A DNA stretch of 64,000 bases from positions 62,001-126,000 of the forward strand of contig CAVVFG010000008.1 of the NCBI GenBank assembly GCA_963747405.1. Reading direction: 5' to 3'. Numbering within the stretch: position 1 is the first letter of the stretch; the number at the start of each line of letters is the position of its first letter. This stretch comes from Fodinibacter sp963747405 (lineage in GTDB: Bacteria > Actinomycetota > Actinomycetes > Actinomycetales > Dermatophilaceae). This document shows, in pieces, positions 39,627-50,557 of the stretch. The translations under genes and the position numbers were made by a program. The notes beneath the pieces are model-generated. The model ran no database searches. It was given only the letters and a program-made list of their open reading frames with translations, and had not been told where the DNA came from.

Positions 39627-41453
39627 TCAGCTCTCGTTCGGGTTGACCTCGGGCGAGCCCTGCCCCGGGGGTGCGGATGCAGGTGGGCGGCTGTCGATGC
39701 CGGCCTCCTTGCGCTGCTGCGCCGTGATCGGTGCCGGGGCGTCGGTCAGCGGGTCGTAGCCGCCACCCGACTTCGGGAAGGCGATCACGTCGCGGATCGA
39801 CTCGAAGCCGCCGAGCAGCATGACGATGCGGTCCCAGCCGAAGGCGATGCCGCCGTGCGGCGGGGCGCCGAACTGGAACGCGTCGAGCAGGAAGCCGAAC
39901 TTCTCCTGCGCGTCCTGCGCCGACAGCCCCATCACCGCGAAGACGCGCTCCTGCACGTCGCGGCGGTGGATACGGATCGACCCGCCGCCGATCTCGTTGC
40001 CGTTGCAGACCATGTCGTAGGCGTAGGCGAGCGCCGGCCCCGGGTCGGTGTCGAAGGTGTCGAGGAACTCGGCCTTGGGTGAGGTGAACGCGTGGTGCAC
40101 GGCGGTCCAGGCACCCGCACCGACCGCGACGTCACCGGCCGCGACGGCCTCGGCGGCCGGCTCGAACAGCGGCGCGTCGACCACCCACAGGAAGCTCCAC
40201 GCCGACTCGTCGATCAGCCCGCAGCGCCTGCCGATCTCGAGCCGGGCGGCGCCCAGCAGCGACCGCGACGCCTTGGTGGCGCCGGCGGCGAAGAAGACGC
40301 AGTCGCCCGGCTGGGCGCCGACGTGCTCGGCCAGGCCGGCCAGCTCGCCCTCGGACAGGTTCTTGGCGACGGGCCCGGTCAGGGTGCCGTCGTCTTGGAC
40401 CAGCACGTAGGCCAGGCCACGGGCGCCGCGCTGCCTGGCCCACTCCTGCCACGCGTCGAGCTGCTTGCGCGGCTGGCTCGCGCCTTCGGGCATGACGACC
40501 GCCCCGACGTACTCGCTCTGGAACACCCGGAACGGGGTGTCGGTGAAGTAGTCGGTGCACTCCACGAGCTCGACGCCGAAGCGCAGGTCGGGCTTGTCGG
40601 TGCCGTAGCGCCTCATCGCCTCGGCGTAGGTCAGCTGGGGGAAGGGGGTGCGCAGGTCGACCCCGATCAGCTGCCAGATCTCGCGGACGACCGCCTCGCC
40701 GAGCTCGAGCACGTCGGCCTGCTCGACGAAGCTCATCTCGATGTCGAGCTGGGTGAACTCGGGCTGCCGGTCGGCCCGGAAGTCCTCGTCGCGGTAGCAG
40801 CGGGCGATCTGGTAGTAGCGCTCCATGCCGGCGACCATGAGCAGCTGCTTGAACAGCTGGGGGCTCTGCGGCAGGGCGTACCAGGAGCCCGGTGCCAGGC
40901 GCGCGGGCACCAGGAAGTCGCGAGCGCCCTCCGGGGTCGACCGGGTCAGGGTCGGGGTCTCGATCTCGACGAAGTCGCGGGCCTCGAGCACCCGCCGGGC
41001 CGCGGCGTTGACCTTCGAGCGCAGCCGGATGGCGTGCCCGGCCGAGTGCGCGCCCGGGCGGCGCAGGTCGAGGTAGCGGTGCTTGAGCCGGGCCTCCTCG
41101 CCGACGGTGACCCGCTCGTCGACCTGGAACGGCAGCGGCGCCGAGGCGTTGAGCACCTCGAGGTGGCTCGCCACGACCTCGACCTCGCCGGTGGGCAGGT
41201 CGGGGTTGACGTTGCGCTCCTCGCGAGCGGTGACCTCGCCGACCACCTTGACGACATACTCGCTGCGCAGGTCGTGGGCGGCGCCCGTGAGCACCTCGTC
41301 GCGGGCAACCACCTGCACGATCCCGCTGGCGTCGCGCAGGTCGATGAAGGCCACGCCCCCGTGGTCACGCCGCTTCGCCACCCACCCGGTGAGGGTGACG
41401 GTCTGGCCGGAGTGGGCGGCACGCAGGGTGCCGGCCTCGTGGGAGCGGAGCAC
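39627..41453 (-). CDS. aspS: Aspartyl-tRNA synthetase
   Basis: 608-aa class IIb synthetase: an OB-fold anticodon-binding domain (TLTGWVAKRRDHGGVAFIDLRD), the class II core with motif 2 (CYRDEDFRADRQPEFTQLDIEMSF), the bacterial GAD insertion and motif 3 (GGIAFGWDRIVMLL). A Pro/Ser tail follows. GAAGGA lies 6-9 nt before the GTG start. Many actinobacteria use a non-discriminating form with GatCAB; sequence alone does not settle that here. Confidence 0.97.
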   Translation of the reverse strand: MLRSHEAGTLRAAHSGQTVTLTGWVAKRRDHGGVAFIDLRDASGIVQVVARDEVLTGAAHDLRSEYVVKVVGEVTAREERNVNPDLPTGEVEVVASHLEVLNASAPLPFQVDERVTVGEEARLKHRYLDLRRPGAHSAGHAIRLRSKVNAAARRVLEARDFVEIETPTLTRSTPEGARDFLVPARLAPGSWYALPQSPQLFKQLLMVAGMERYYQIARCYRDEDFRADRQPEFTQLDIEMSFVEQADVLELGEAVVREIWQLIGVDLRTPFPQLTYAEAMRRYGTDKPDLRFGVELVECTDYFTDTPFRVFQSEYVGAVVMPEGASQPRKQLDAWQEWARQRGARGLAYVLVQDDGTLTGPVAKNLSEGELAGLAEHVGAQPGDCVFFAAGATKASRSLLGAARLEIGRRCGLIDESAWSFLWVVDAPLFEPAAEAVAAGDVAVGAGAWTAVHHAFTSPKAEFLDTFDTDPGPALAYAYDMVCNGNEIGGGSIRIHRRDVQERVFAVMGLSAQDAQEKFGFLLDAFQFGAPPHGGIAFGWDRIVMLLGGFESIRDVIAFPKSGGGYDPLTDAPAPITAQQRKEAGIDSRPPASAPPGQGSPEVNPNES

Positions 41454-41534
41454 AAGGGGTCCTTCGGGTCGGGAGAAGCGTTCGGATGCCGGGCGCGAAC
41501 GGCTCGCTGTCGGCCGCCGGTCCCGGGCCGGCCC

Positions 41535-41540
41535 AGTCTA
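41535..41540 (-). promoter_or_regulatory. Candidate -10 box (TAGACT) for aspS
   Basis: The same hexamer as upstream of def. It lies in the 183-bp gap between aspS and the VOC gene and would give a leader of about 75 nt. Confidence 0.35.
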
Positions 41541-41636
41541 CGGAGGCCGCGGGCCGTGCTCCGAACGGGTTACGGGCAGGCTCACCCGTCGCGGTCCCCT
41601 CCGCGAACTCAGGAGCACGTCGCAGGCCGCCCTCGG

Positions 41637-42359
41637 TCACCTCGCCGGCAGCAGGCAGAGCTCGTTGCCCGACGGGTCGGTGACGACCCGCCACGGCAGG
41701 TCGCCCCAGTCGGGGTCGAGCTCGTGCCCGCCCAGCTCGACGACGCGGGCCACCACGGCAGCCGGGTCGTCGCGCGCCTCGAGCCGGATGTCGAGGTGCA
41801 GCCGGTTCTTCTGCGACGGGGTCTTGGGCGAGCGCTCGGGGCACAGCTCGAGCAGCACGCCGTGGCCCGACGGGTGGCGCAGCGCTGCGGGCACCCTCGA
41901 CCCCACCGGGCGCCACCGCGACAGCTCGGCCCAGAACGCGGCGTCGCGCGCCGGGTCGGCACTGTCGAGCGGCAGTGCCGCGACCGGACCGGAGGCGGCG
42001 TACTCGGGGCGCTCCTCCATGACGCAGAACGGGTTCCCCTCCGGGTCGGCGAGCACCACCCACGGCACGTCGCCCTGGCCGATGTCGACGTGGTCGGCAC
42101 CGAGGTCGAGCGCCCGCTGCACCACCTCCGCCTGGCGGGCGCCACCGCTGAGGTCGAGATGCAGCCGCGGGTCGGGTCCCACCGGCTCGGGCACCGGCTG
42201 GAAGCACAGGTCGAGCACCGCGCCGCCGGGCACGGTGAGCCGGGTCTCGAAGGCGTCGGGCTGGTCGACGAGCGTGGGGCCCGCCTCGAGCAGGCTCTCC
42301 CAGAACCCACCGAGCACCGCCGGGTCCTGCGCGTCGACGACCAGGTTCTCGAGGTACAT
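41637..42359 (-). CDS. VOC superfamily protein with two glyoxalase-like domains
   Basis: 240 aa made of two similar beta-alpha-beta-beta-beta units (about 1-115 and 125-240). The units share the pattern RLHLDLS/RLHLDIR...ADHVDIGQGDVPWVVLADPEGNPFCVM / GHELDPDWGDLPWRVVTDPSGNELCLL. Such proteins are often annotated as glyoxalase or bleomycin-resistance-like; metal ligands are only partly conserved and function is unknown. Divergent from the lipoprotein gene, with 76 bp between them. Confidence 0.88.
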   Translation of the reverse strand: MYLENLVVDAQDPAVLGGFWESLLEAGPTLVDQPDAFETRLTVPGGAVLDLCFQPVPEPVGPDPRLHLDLSGGARQAEVVQRALDLGADHVDIGQGDVPWVVLADPEGNPFCVMEERPEYAASGPVAALPLDSADPARDAAFWAELSRWRPVGSRVPAALRHPSGHGVLLELCPERSPKTPSQKNRLHLDIRLEARDDPAAVVARVVELGGHELDPDWGDLPWRVVTDPSGNELCLLPAR

Positions 42360-42435
42360 CTGCCGTTCGTACCACGCGCCGCGAGACCGATGGACTCGTC
42401 GGTGCGGGCGAAGCCGTGTCAGGCTTGGTGCCACC

Positions 42436-44031
42436 ATGACCTCTTCCCTTCCCCGGCGCACGGCGCTAAGGTCGGCGGCTGCCGCCGTCGTGGCGGTGGC
42501 GTCGGCCGGCGTCGTGGCGTCGTGCAGCGGGCCGGCACGCGACCGGGACTCCTCGGCGGGAGGCGCTCCGGGCGCTGACGACGACCGTCCCGGCCGCCAC
42601 CAGGTGACCCCCGGCCCCGGCACCGCGGCGTCCGCGCTCGACCCCCGCGGCGCCGGGGGTGACGCGGGCGCGACCCTGGCGGCGTCCCGCGCCCTGCTCT
42701 CCGCCGCCAGCATCGTCGTGGTCTGCTCCGGCAGCGAGCCCGACGTCACCGCGGCCACCGCCGCGGCGCGCCGGCTCGGCATCCCCCTGCTCGTGTCCGG
42801 GCCCGATGTCGAGGCCGAGCTCGACCGGCTCGGTACCAGCACCGTGGTGCGCTGGACAGGGGATGCCGCGGCCACACCGTCATCCGGTGAGACGGAGTCA
42901 CCGGCACCGCTGCCGACGGCCTTCGGCGAACGAGAGGTGCTGGAGGCCGGTGACCCCGGCGACCTCGCGGACGTGCCGGGCCTGCCGCTGACCCCGCCGC
43001 GCAACCGCGGCACCGTCCTGGTGCGGGCGGGCGCCGACGTGCCCGCCAGCATCGGGGCGACGCTGGCCGCCGTGGGAGCCACCCGGGTGATGATGCCCGG
43101 CGCCGACCCCCGCGCCGCCGACGACGCCCGCGCCGCCCTGCGCGCGGCAGTCGACACCCCCGTGCTGGGCGTCGGCCCCGGGCTCGGCCCGGCCAAGCGG
43201 TTCGCCCAGCGCGTCCGCACCGCCCGCCACGCCGCCGAGCTGCCCGGAGGTGGCCTGCTGCCGTTCCCCGACCGGCTGATGGTGGCGCTGTACGGTCACC
43301 CGCAGACGGCGGCGCTCGGGATGCTCGGCGAGCAGTCGGCCGCGGCGGCGGTGCGCCGGGTGCGCACGCTCGCCGACGAGTACCAGGCGCTCAGCGACGT
43401 GACCGTGGTGCCGGCCTTCGAGCTGATCGCCACGGTGGCCGCCGGCTCGGCCCAGAAGGACGGCTCCTACTCGCGGCGCACCCCGGTCGGCACGTTGCTG
43501 CCGTGGGTGGAGGAAGCCGAGGGGTCCGACACGTACATCGTGCTCGACCTGCAGCCGGGGCGCGATGACTTCCTCACCCAGGCCAAGGCCTACGAGGAGC
43601 TGCTGCGGCGCCCATGGGTTGGGCTCGCGCTCGATCCCGAGTGGCGCCTGCAGCCCGGGGAGAAGCCGCTGCGCCAGATCGGGCACGCCGACATCGACGA
43701 GGTCAACGCCGTCGGCGCCTGGCTCGCCGCCCTGGTGCGCCGCCACGACCTGCCGCCGAAGGTGCTCACCCTGCACCAGTTCAGCCTCGCGATGCTGCGC
43801 CACCGCGAACGGCTCGACACCTCGCTCGACGAGGTGCAGTGGCTGGTGCACGCCGACGGCCAGGGCGGCCAGGGCGCTAAGCAGGGCACCTGGTCGGCGC
43901 TCAAGCGCGATTTGCCCGAGGGAGTGTGGCTCGGCTGGAAGAACTTCACCGACGAGGACGCCCCCATGCTCACGCCCGAGCAGACGATGGCGCAGGTGCA
44001 CCCGACGCCGCAGTTCGTGTCATACCAGTGA
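42436..44031 (+). CDS. Predicted Tat-exported lipoprotein, two unknown domains
   Basis: 531 aa. The signal shows a twin-arginine (PRRTALRSA, Arg7-Arg8), a hydrophobic Ala/Val core and a lipobox-like VVAS-Cys30, so a lipid-anchored, Tat-secreted protein is likely. Residues about 70-250 show repeated alternation resembling cell-wall-binding-repeat-2 folds (SASIVVVCSGSEPDVTAATAAARRLGIPLLV). Residues about 270-531 look like a TIM-barrel hydrolase: PDRLMVALYGHP, YIVLDLQPGRDDF, VGLALDPEWRL and VLTLHQFSLAML, with acidic residues at strand ends. Homologous domains occur in uncharacterised actinobacterial proteins. I cannot name the reaction; glycan hydrolysis is a guess. Confidence 0.8.
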   Translation: MTSSLPRRTALRSAAAAVVAVASAGVVASCSGPARDRDSSAGGAPGADDDRPGRHQVTPGPGTAASALDPRGAGGDAGATLAASRALLSAASIVVVCSGSEPDVTAATAAARRLGIPLLVSGPDVEAELDRLGTSTVVRWTGDAAATPSSGETESPAPLPTAFGEREVLEAGDPGDLADVPGLPLTPPRNRGTVLVRAGADVPASIGATLAAVGATRVMMPGADPRAADDARAALRAAVDTPVLGVGPGLGPAKRFAQRVRTARHAAELPGGGLLPFPDRLMVALYGHPQTAALGMLGEQSAAAAVRRVRTLADEYQALSDVTVVPAFELIATVAAGSAQKDGSYSRRTPVGTLLPWVEEAEGSDTYIVLDLQPGRDDFLTQAKAYEELLRRPWVGLALDPEWRLQPGEKPLRQIGHADIDEVNAVGAWLAALVRRHDLPPKVLTLHQFSLAMLRHRERLDTSLDEVQWLVHADGQGGQGAKQGTWSALKRDLPEGVWLGWKNFTDEDAPMLTPEQTMAQVHPTPQFVSYQ

Positions 44032-44047
44032 CCGGGGCACGCTCGGG

Positions 44048-44496
44048 TCAGGTGGCGGCCGCCGCGCCGTCCCAGGTGGTGAGCACCACGGTGACGGCGA
44101 ACAGGGCGACGAGGGGAGGCAGCGCGGGCAGGTCGGCCACCGCGTCACCGCGCCACATGCTGGGGGCCGGATCGACCCCGTCGGCATCCCCTGCACCACG
44201 TGCTCCTGGTCCAGGCTCCACACCGACGAGCGACGGAACGCCGAGGTGACGCCGGCGGCGTCGATCGACCGGTCCTTGCGGCCTACCCGCCGGGCCGACG
44301 CGACCACCGCGCCGCTGTCGTCGACCAGCGTGTACGCGGTCGCCCACGACGACGACCCCAGCTCGTAGCGCTGGCCGTCCACGGTCAGCGTCCCGCCGCC
44401 ACGCCACAGCGACCCGGTGAAGACAGCCCGCGGCCGGCCGTCGTCGACGATCTCGTAGTCGTTGCGCCAGGCGCCGCTCCGGCGGGCCTCGATCAT
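44048..44496 (-). pseudogene. Frameshifted gene for a small tubby-like/LURP-like protein with C-terminal membrane helix
   Basis: The first frame (44496 to about 44170) encodes a beta-rich protein (IVDDGRPRAVFTGSLWRGGGTLTVDGQRYELG, then VASARRVGRKDRSI). The natural end, SMWRGDAVADLPALPPLVALFAVTVVLTTWD, lies in another frame and finishes at 44048 with a membrane helix. The break falls near a run of five G (44162-44166) and needs a -1 shift, so one base is missing; a sequencing error in the homopolymer is as likely as a true mutation. Function unknown. Confidence 0.65.
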
Positions 44497-44521
44497 GGTG
44501 GCCGCGCTAGCCAGCGGCGCG

Positions 44522-44863
44522 TCACTCGACGACGAGCTCGTCCCCGTCGGGGGTCACCGTGCCCCGCGTGAGCGGCCACGCCTTGGTCAGAGCGCGGAAG
44601 AAGGCGTCCAGCCCGGGCACCTTCGCGAACGAGCCCTGGGGACCACGCACCATCGAGCCGGTCTTCACGTCGTACGCCGACTGGTGCCAGGGGCAGACCA
44701 GGCAACCCTGTGCGTCGATGCTGCCCTCTGCGAGATCGGCCCGCAGGTGTCGACACCTGCGCCCGACGGCGAAGTACTCGCCGTTGTCACCGACGGCGTA
44801 GCCCGCGACGCCGGTCACCGTCCCGCGCGGCACGTCGGCGGCGGGAATCCTGTTCGTGGCCAT
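44522..44863 (-). CDS. Rieske [2Fe-2S] ferredoxin-like protein
   Basis: 113 aa, single Rieske domain with both ligand pairs: Cys37-His39 (GRRCRHLRADL) and Cys57-His60 (CPWHQSAYD). No membrane anchor or signal, so a soluble ferredoxin-type electron carrier or oxygenase subunit. GAGAGG precedes the ATG. No oxygenase genes are adjacent; partner unknown. Confidence 0.93.
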   Translation of the reverse strand: MATNRIPAADVPRGTVTGVAGYAVGDNGEYFAVGRRCRHLRADLAEGSIDAQGCLVCPWHQSAYDVKTGSMVRGPQGSFAKVPGLDAFFRALTKAWPLTRGTVTPDGDELVVE

Positions 44864-44945
44864 GACGGTCCCCTCTCGAGTCGGTGTCCCCAGTGTCGCC
44901 CCCGCGAGGCAGTGCCGTCGAGGGGTGGTGCCCGAGGGAAGGGTT

Positions 44946-45377
44946 CTACTCGGCCTCGACGTAGACCCAGCGGCCCGCCCGCCGCGCGAACCGGCTGCGC
45001 TCGTGCAGCTCGCCCCGGCGCACCGGCCCGCCGTCGCGGCTGACCCAGGTGGCCCGGAACTCCACGACCCCGTCGGCGTCATCCGGGCCGCCGCCCACGA
45101 CGTCGAGCACGTCGAGGCCGGTCCAGCGCACCCGCGGGTCGGGTGACGCGTCGTCGGTGCGCGTGCGCGGGTGCCAGGTGCGGAACAGGTGGTCGCCGTC
45201 CCCGAGGGCGTAGGCGGTGTACCGCGAGCGCATCAGCGCCTCGGCCGTCTCGGCCGGGCGCTCGCCCGACACCACCGGGCCGCAGCACTCGGTGAGCAGC
45301 GCGCCGCTCGGCACCCCACCACAGGGGCACACGACCGAAGGGCCGGATGCCGTTGTCCCCGAACCGAACCCGCTCAC
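44946..45377 (-). CDS. YchJ/UPF0225 family protein with SEC-C metal-binding motif
   Basis: 143 aa. The N-terminal zinc motif CPCGG (Cys17, Cys19) and ECCGP (about 30-34) is followed by the YchJ NTF2-like core (ALMRSRYTAYALGDGDHLFRTWHP). Function unknown. The GTG start overlaps the Nudix gene stop (GTGA). Confidence 0.92.
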   Translation of the reverse strand: MSGFGSGTTASGPSVVCPCGGVPSGALLTECCGPVVSGERPAETAEALMRSRYTAYALGDGDHLFRTWHPRTRTDDASPDPRVRWTGLDVLDVVGGGPDDADGVVEFRATWVSRDGGPVRRGELHERSRFARRAGRWVYVEAE

Positions 45378-46028
45378 CGGGCGTCGTCGCCGGGGTTGTG
45401 GTCACGACGCCCGGGTGACCGGGTCAGCCAGGGCTCGTCGACGGATCGCAACCCCACCCAGCCGCGGTCGCGCAACCGCACCGCCGCCAGGACCGCGATG
45501 ATCAGCGTCCCGTTGTGCACGTCACCGGCCAGCACGGCCTCGGCCACCTCGTCGAGCGGCACGCGGCGCACCGGCATCCCGAGCTCCTCGCCGTCGCGTG
45601 CGTGACGCTCGGCGTGGGGCACCTCGCGCAGGTCACGGGCGAGGAAGACCCGCAGCGACTCGCTGGACCCGCCCGGGCTGGCGTAGTGGTCGAGCAGCAG
45701 GTGCCACTCCCCCGCCACGAGGTCGGCCTCCTCGTGCAGCTCACGGGCCGCCGTGAGGCGGGGTGGCTCGCCGTCGACGTCGAGCAGCCCGGCCGGCAGC
45801 TCCCACTCGAAGGCCCCCACCGGGTGGCGGTACTGCTGCACGAGCACCACTCGCCCGTCGTCGTCGAGGGCCAGCACGGCGACCGCTCCGGTGTGCTCGA
45901 CGAAGTCGCGCGTGACGACGCCCCCGTCGCCGAGGTCCACCTCCTCGGTGACGACGTCCCAGACGCGGCCCGCGAAGGAGCGCACGGTGGACAGCACCGG
46001 GCGTGGGTCGAGCCGGTCTCGCAGCGGC

Positions 46029-46036
<8 letters not shown>
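45374..46036 (-). CDS. Nudix hydrolase, ADP-ribose pyrophosphatase type
   Basis: 220 aa. The Nudix box lies at about 83-106 with the catalytic core RELHEE; its final Gly is Asp. VQQYRHPVGAFEWELPAG is typical of ADP-ribose pyrophosphatases. The ATG overlaps the pyrG stop by 8 bp. The pyrG-Nudix pair is also the mycobacterial order (Rv1699-Rv1700). Confidence 0.93.
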
Positions 46037-47744
<1,708 letters not shown>

Positions 47745-47828
47745 GGGCTTCAACGATACGTCATGGCGACGATGGGCCCGACCCGACACGTCTGGCGACC
47801 CGCCGGTTCCCACCCCTCGGACCCGCGA

Positions 47829-48929
47829 TCAGGAACCGGACACCTCGGGCCGCACGCAGCGGTAGGCGGCCAGGGCCGCCTCGAGCGCGTCGGCCCCGGT
47901 CGGCAGCTCGCCGGCTCGCTCGACGGCCCGCGACCGGAGGTTGTCGCGCACCGCCCCGTGCACCACGACGTCGCGGATGGCCCGCGCCAGGGAGACCGGG
48001 TCGGCACCGGGCACCAGCAGGGCCGCGTCGCCGACGACCGCGGCGGTGCCGCCGACGTCGGTGGCGACGACCGCCGCGCCCGCGTGCAGCGCCTCCTGGA
48101 TGCCGACCGGCTGCCCTTCCCACAGCGCGCTCGACACCACGACGTCGGCGGCGGCCAGCAGGTCGGGCACGTCGGCACGGTGCCCGAGCAGCCGCACCGG
48201 AAGCCGCTCGGCGTCGATTCGCTCCTGGAGCGCGTCCCGCAGCGGCCCGTCCCCCGCGACCACGGTGACCAGGTCGAGGGGCTCGCCGGCCGCGAGCTCG
48301 CGGTGCGCGTCGAGCAGCAGGTCGAGCCCCTTCTGCGGCGCGAGCCGGGCGACCACGACGGCCAGCGCCGTGCGCCCCCGGATGCCGAGGTCGGTGCGCA
48401 CGGTGCACCGGTCGCGACCCGCGGACCGCGCCGGGGGCGCGGCGACGACGGCGAGCCCGGTGCGTCGGGCCCCGAGCCGCCGCATCCGCTCGACGAGGTC
48501 GGCCGACACCCCGAGCACGAGCGCGCTGCGGAGCGCGACCACGCGCTCCAGCGCGGCGTAGACCGCACCGGTGAGCGCGCCGGAGGGGGCGGCGTTGTGC
48601 AGCGTCGCCACGACGGGCACCGCCGCGCGGCCGGCGGCGAGCACGGCGACCGCCGCGGCCCGCAGGCCGTGGGCGTGCACGATGTCGGCGCCGCCGACCA
48701 GCCTCCCGAGCGCGCGCACGGCCCGGGCGTCCCGCGCCGGGTGCGGCCGGTCGCCGAGCTCGAGGGGCACCACCGTGCCGGCGACGTCGTGCAGGGCGAA
48801 GTGGTGGTCGACCTCGGCAGGGCACGCCACGACGACCTGGTGGCCCGCCCCGGTCAGCGACCCGACCAGGTCGTGCACGTGGTGTCCGACCCCGCCGGCA
48901 CTCGTGCCGAGCACGACGAGCACCCTCAT
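47829..48929 (-). CDS. GT4 family glycosyltransferase
   Basis: 366 aa, GT-B fold: the acceptor-side loop GTSAGGVGHHVHDL near the N-terminus, HAHGLRAAA, and the nucleotide-sugar site VVARLAPQKGLDLLLDAH plus EALHAGAAVVATDVGG. Substrate unknown. The ATG overlaps the murJ stop, so it is probably part of the same envelope unit. Confidence 0.92.
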   Translation of the reverse strand: MRVLVVLGTSAGGVGHHVHDLVGSLTGAGHQVVVACPAEVDHHFALHDVAGTVVPLELGDRPHPARDARAVRALGRLVGGADIVHAHGLRAAAVAVLAAGRAAVPVVATLHNAAPSGALTGAVYAALERVVALRSALVLGVSADLVERMRRLGARRTGLAVVAAPPARSAGRDRCTVRTDLGIRGRTALAVVVARLAPQKGLDLLLDAHRELAAGEPLDLVTVVAGDGPLRDALQERIDAERLPVRLLGHRADVPDLLAAADVVVSSALWEGQPVGIQEALHAGAAVVATDVGGTAAVVGDAALLVPGADPVSLARAIRDVVVHGAVRDNLRSRAVERAGELPTGADALEAALAAYRCVRPEVSGS

Positions 48930-50557
48930 TGCGAGCTCCCTCCGCGGCGACGGGACCTCCCGCGCTGGAGGACCTGCGACATCATCTCGCGGTCGCCGAT
49001 CGACAGGGCCACCACCCCCACCACCAGGGCGACCGCACCGGCCGCGACGCCCACGAGCACCGCCTCGGGCAGCGTGTCGAGCTGCCGGCCGCGGGTGACC
49101 GTGTCGCCGACGGCGACGGCCAGGGCGACCGCCACGACGAGCGCTCCCGTGGTGCGCCCGGCTCCGGCGGTGACCCCCGGGCCCCAGGTGCGCCGCACGA
49201 GGAGCACGAGCGCGACGCCCGAGGCGGTCATGCCCAATGTCGACCCGATGCCCAGCCAGCGCAGCGTGGTGGCGGGGCTCGCCCCGCCCGCGAGCACGAC
49301 GAGGGGCAGCAGCGCGGCAAGGGTCCAGCCGAGCGCCGCGGCCAGCCCGGCATCCGTGGGCCGGCCGCGCACGTACAGCGCGCGGGTGAGCAGGGCGGTC
49401 AGCCCGAAACCCACCAGCCCGGGGGCGTAGGCGGTGAGGGTGGCGGGCAGTGCGGCCAGTGCGGCACTGCTCGTGGCGCCGTCGCCCCGGCGGGCGTCCA
49501 GCAACGAGAAGAAGGCCCCGACGGCCGGCGCCGCGGCGATGAGCACGCCCACCGACAGCCCGGTGAGCACGAGCACCGCCCGGATGGTGCGCTCCAGGGT
49601 TCGCGTGACGTCCTCCCCCGCACCGGTGCGCGCCGCGAGCGCCGGGAAGGCGCTGGTGGCGACGGGCACGGCGAGCACGGCGTACGGGAGCAGGTAGACG
49701 GCCTGGGCGTAGGTGTACACGGTGATCGTGCCGAGGTCGCCGGACTGCTTGGACAGCCGCAGGGTGACCAGCACGGTCGCCTGCTGGGCGAGCAGGGCGA
49801 TGATGCCTGCGCCACCCAGGGCGCCGATCCGGCGCGCGTCCTCGGCCGGCATCCGCAGTGCCGGCCGCCAGCGCCAGCCGGTGCGCATCGCCGGCACGAC
49901 GAGCGGCACCGACAGCACCACGACCCCGAGCGTGGTGCCCCAGCCGAGTACCCGGATCGCCTCGTCCCCGACGAGCGAGGGGGCCACCTCGCCGTCGACG
50001 ATCGAGCCGTACCAGAGGTACGACACCAGCACGACGACCGACGACGCCAGTGGCGCCAGTGCGGCGGCGAGGAAGCGCCGGTGGGCCTGCAGCATGCCGG
50101 TGAGGATGATGCCCAGCCCGTAGAGCGGCACCTGCACCGCGAAGATCCTCAGCAGCGTGGCCGCCACCTCGGCGGCTCGAGGGTCGCTCTGCACGACGAA
50201 GAACGACGAGATGGGCCCGGCGAGCAGCCAGAGCAGCACCGCCAGCGGCACCAGCACCAGCAGGGTCCACGACAGCAGCACGGATGCCGTGTGGTCGGCC
50301 CGCTCTGGCTCACCCGCGCCCAGCCGCTGGGCGATGAGCGGCACCGCCACCGCGGCGAGGATCCCGCCCGCAGCGATCTCGAACATGACGTTCGGGATGG
50401 CGTTGACGCTCTGGTAGATGCCGGCCACGCCGCCGGTGCGCACCGACTCGGTGAAGACCAGCACCCTGGCGAAGCCGGCGACCCGGGCGAGCAGCGTGGT
50501 GGCCGCGATCAGCCCGGCGGCCCCCGCGATCGTCGAGGCGAAGCGTCGCCCCGTCAT
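48926..50557 (-). CDS. murJ: Lipid II flippase MurJ (MviN)
   Basis: 543 aa MOP-superfamily membrane protein with about 14 helices. The N-terminal part (TLLARVAGFARVLVFTESV, YQSVNAIPNVMFEIAAGGILAAVAVPLIAQ) is the conserved MurJ segment including the Arg/Pro-rich loop. It translocates lipid II across the membrane. In many actinobacteria murJ is near the origin with a fused kinase-like domain; this shorter copy beside steAB and pyrG is probably a second MurJ-like flippase, so the exact lipid substrate is open. Confidence 0.88.
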   Translation of the reverse strand: MTGRRFASTIAGAAGLIAATTLLARVAGFARVLVFTESVRTGGVAGIYQSVNAIPNVMFEIAAGGILAAVAVPLIAQRLGAGEPERADHTASVLLSWTLLVLVPLAVLLWLLAGPISSFFVVQSDPRAAEVAATLLRIFAVQVPLYGLGIILTGMLQAHRRFLAAALAPLASSVVVLVSYLWYGSIVDGEVAPSLVGDEAIRVLGWGTTLGVVVLSVPLVVPAMRTGWRWRPALRMPAEDARRIGALGGAGIIALLAQQATVLVTLRLSKQSGDLGTITVYTYAQAVYLLPYAVLAVPVATSAFPALAARTGAGEDVTRTLERTIRAVLVLTGLSVGVLIAAAPAVGAFFSLLDARRGDGATSSAALAALPATLTAYAPGLVGFGLTALLTRALYVRGRPTDAGLAAALGWTLAALLPLVVLAGGASPATTLRWLGIGSTLGMTASGVALVLLVRRTWGPGVTAGAGRTTGALVVAVALAVAVGDTVTRGRQLDTLPEAVLVGVAAGAVALVVGVVALSIGDREMMSQVLQRGRSRRRGGSSQ

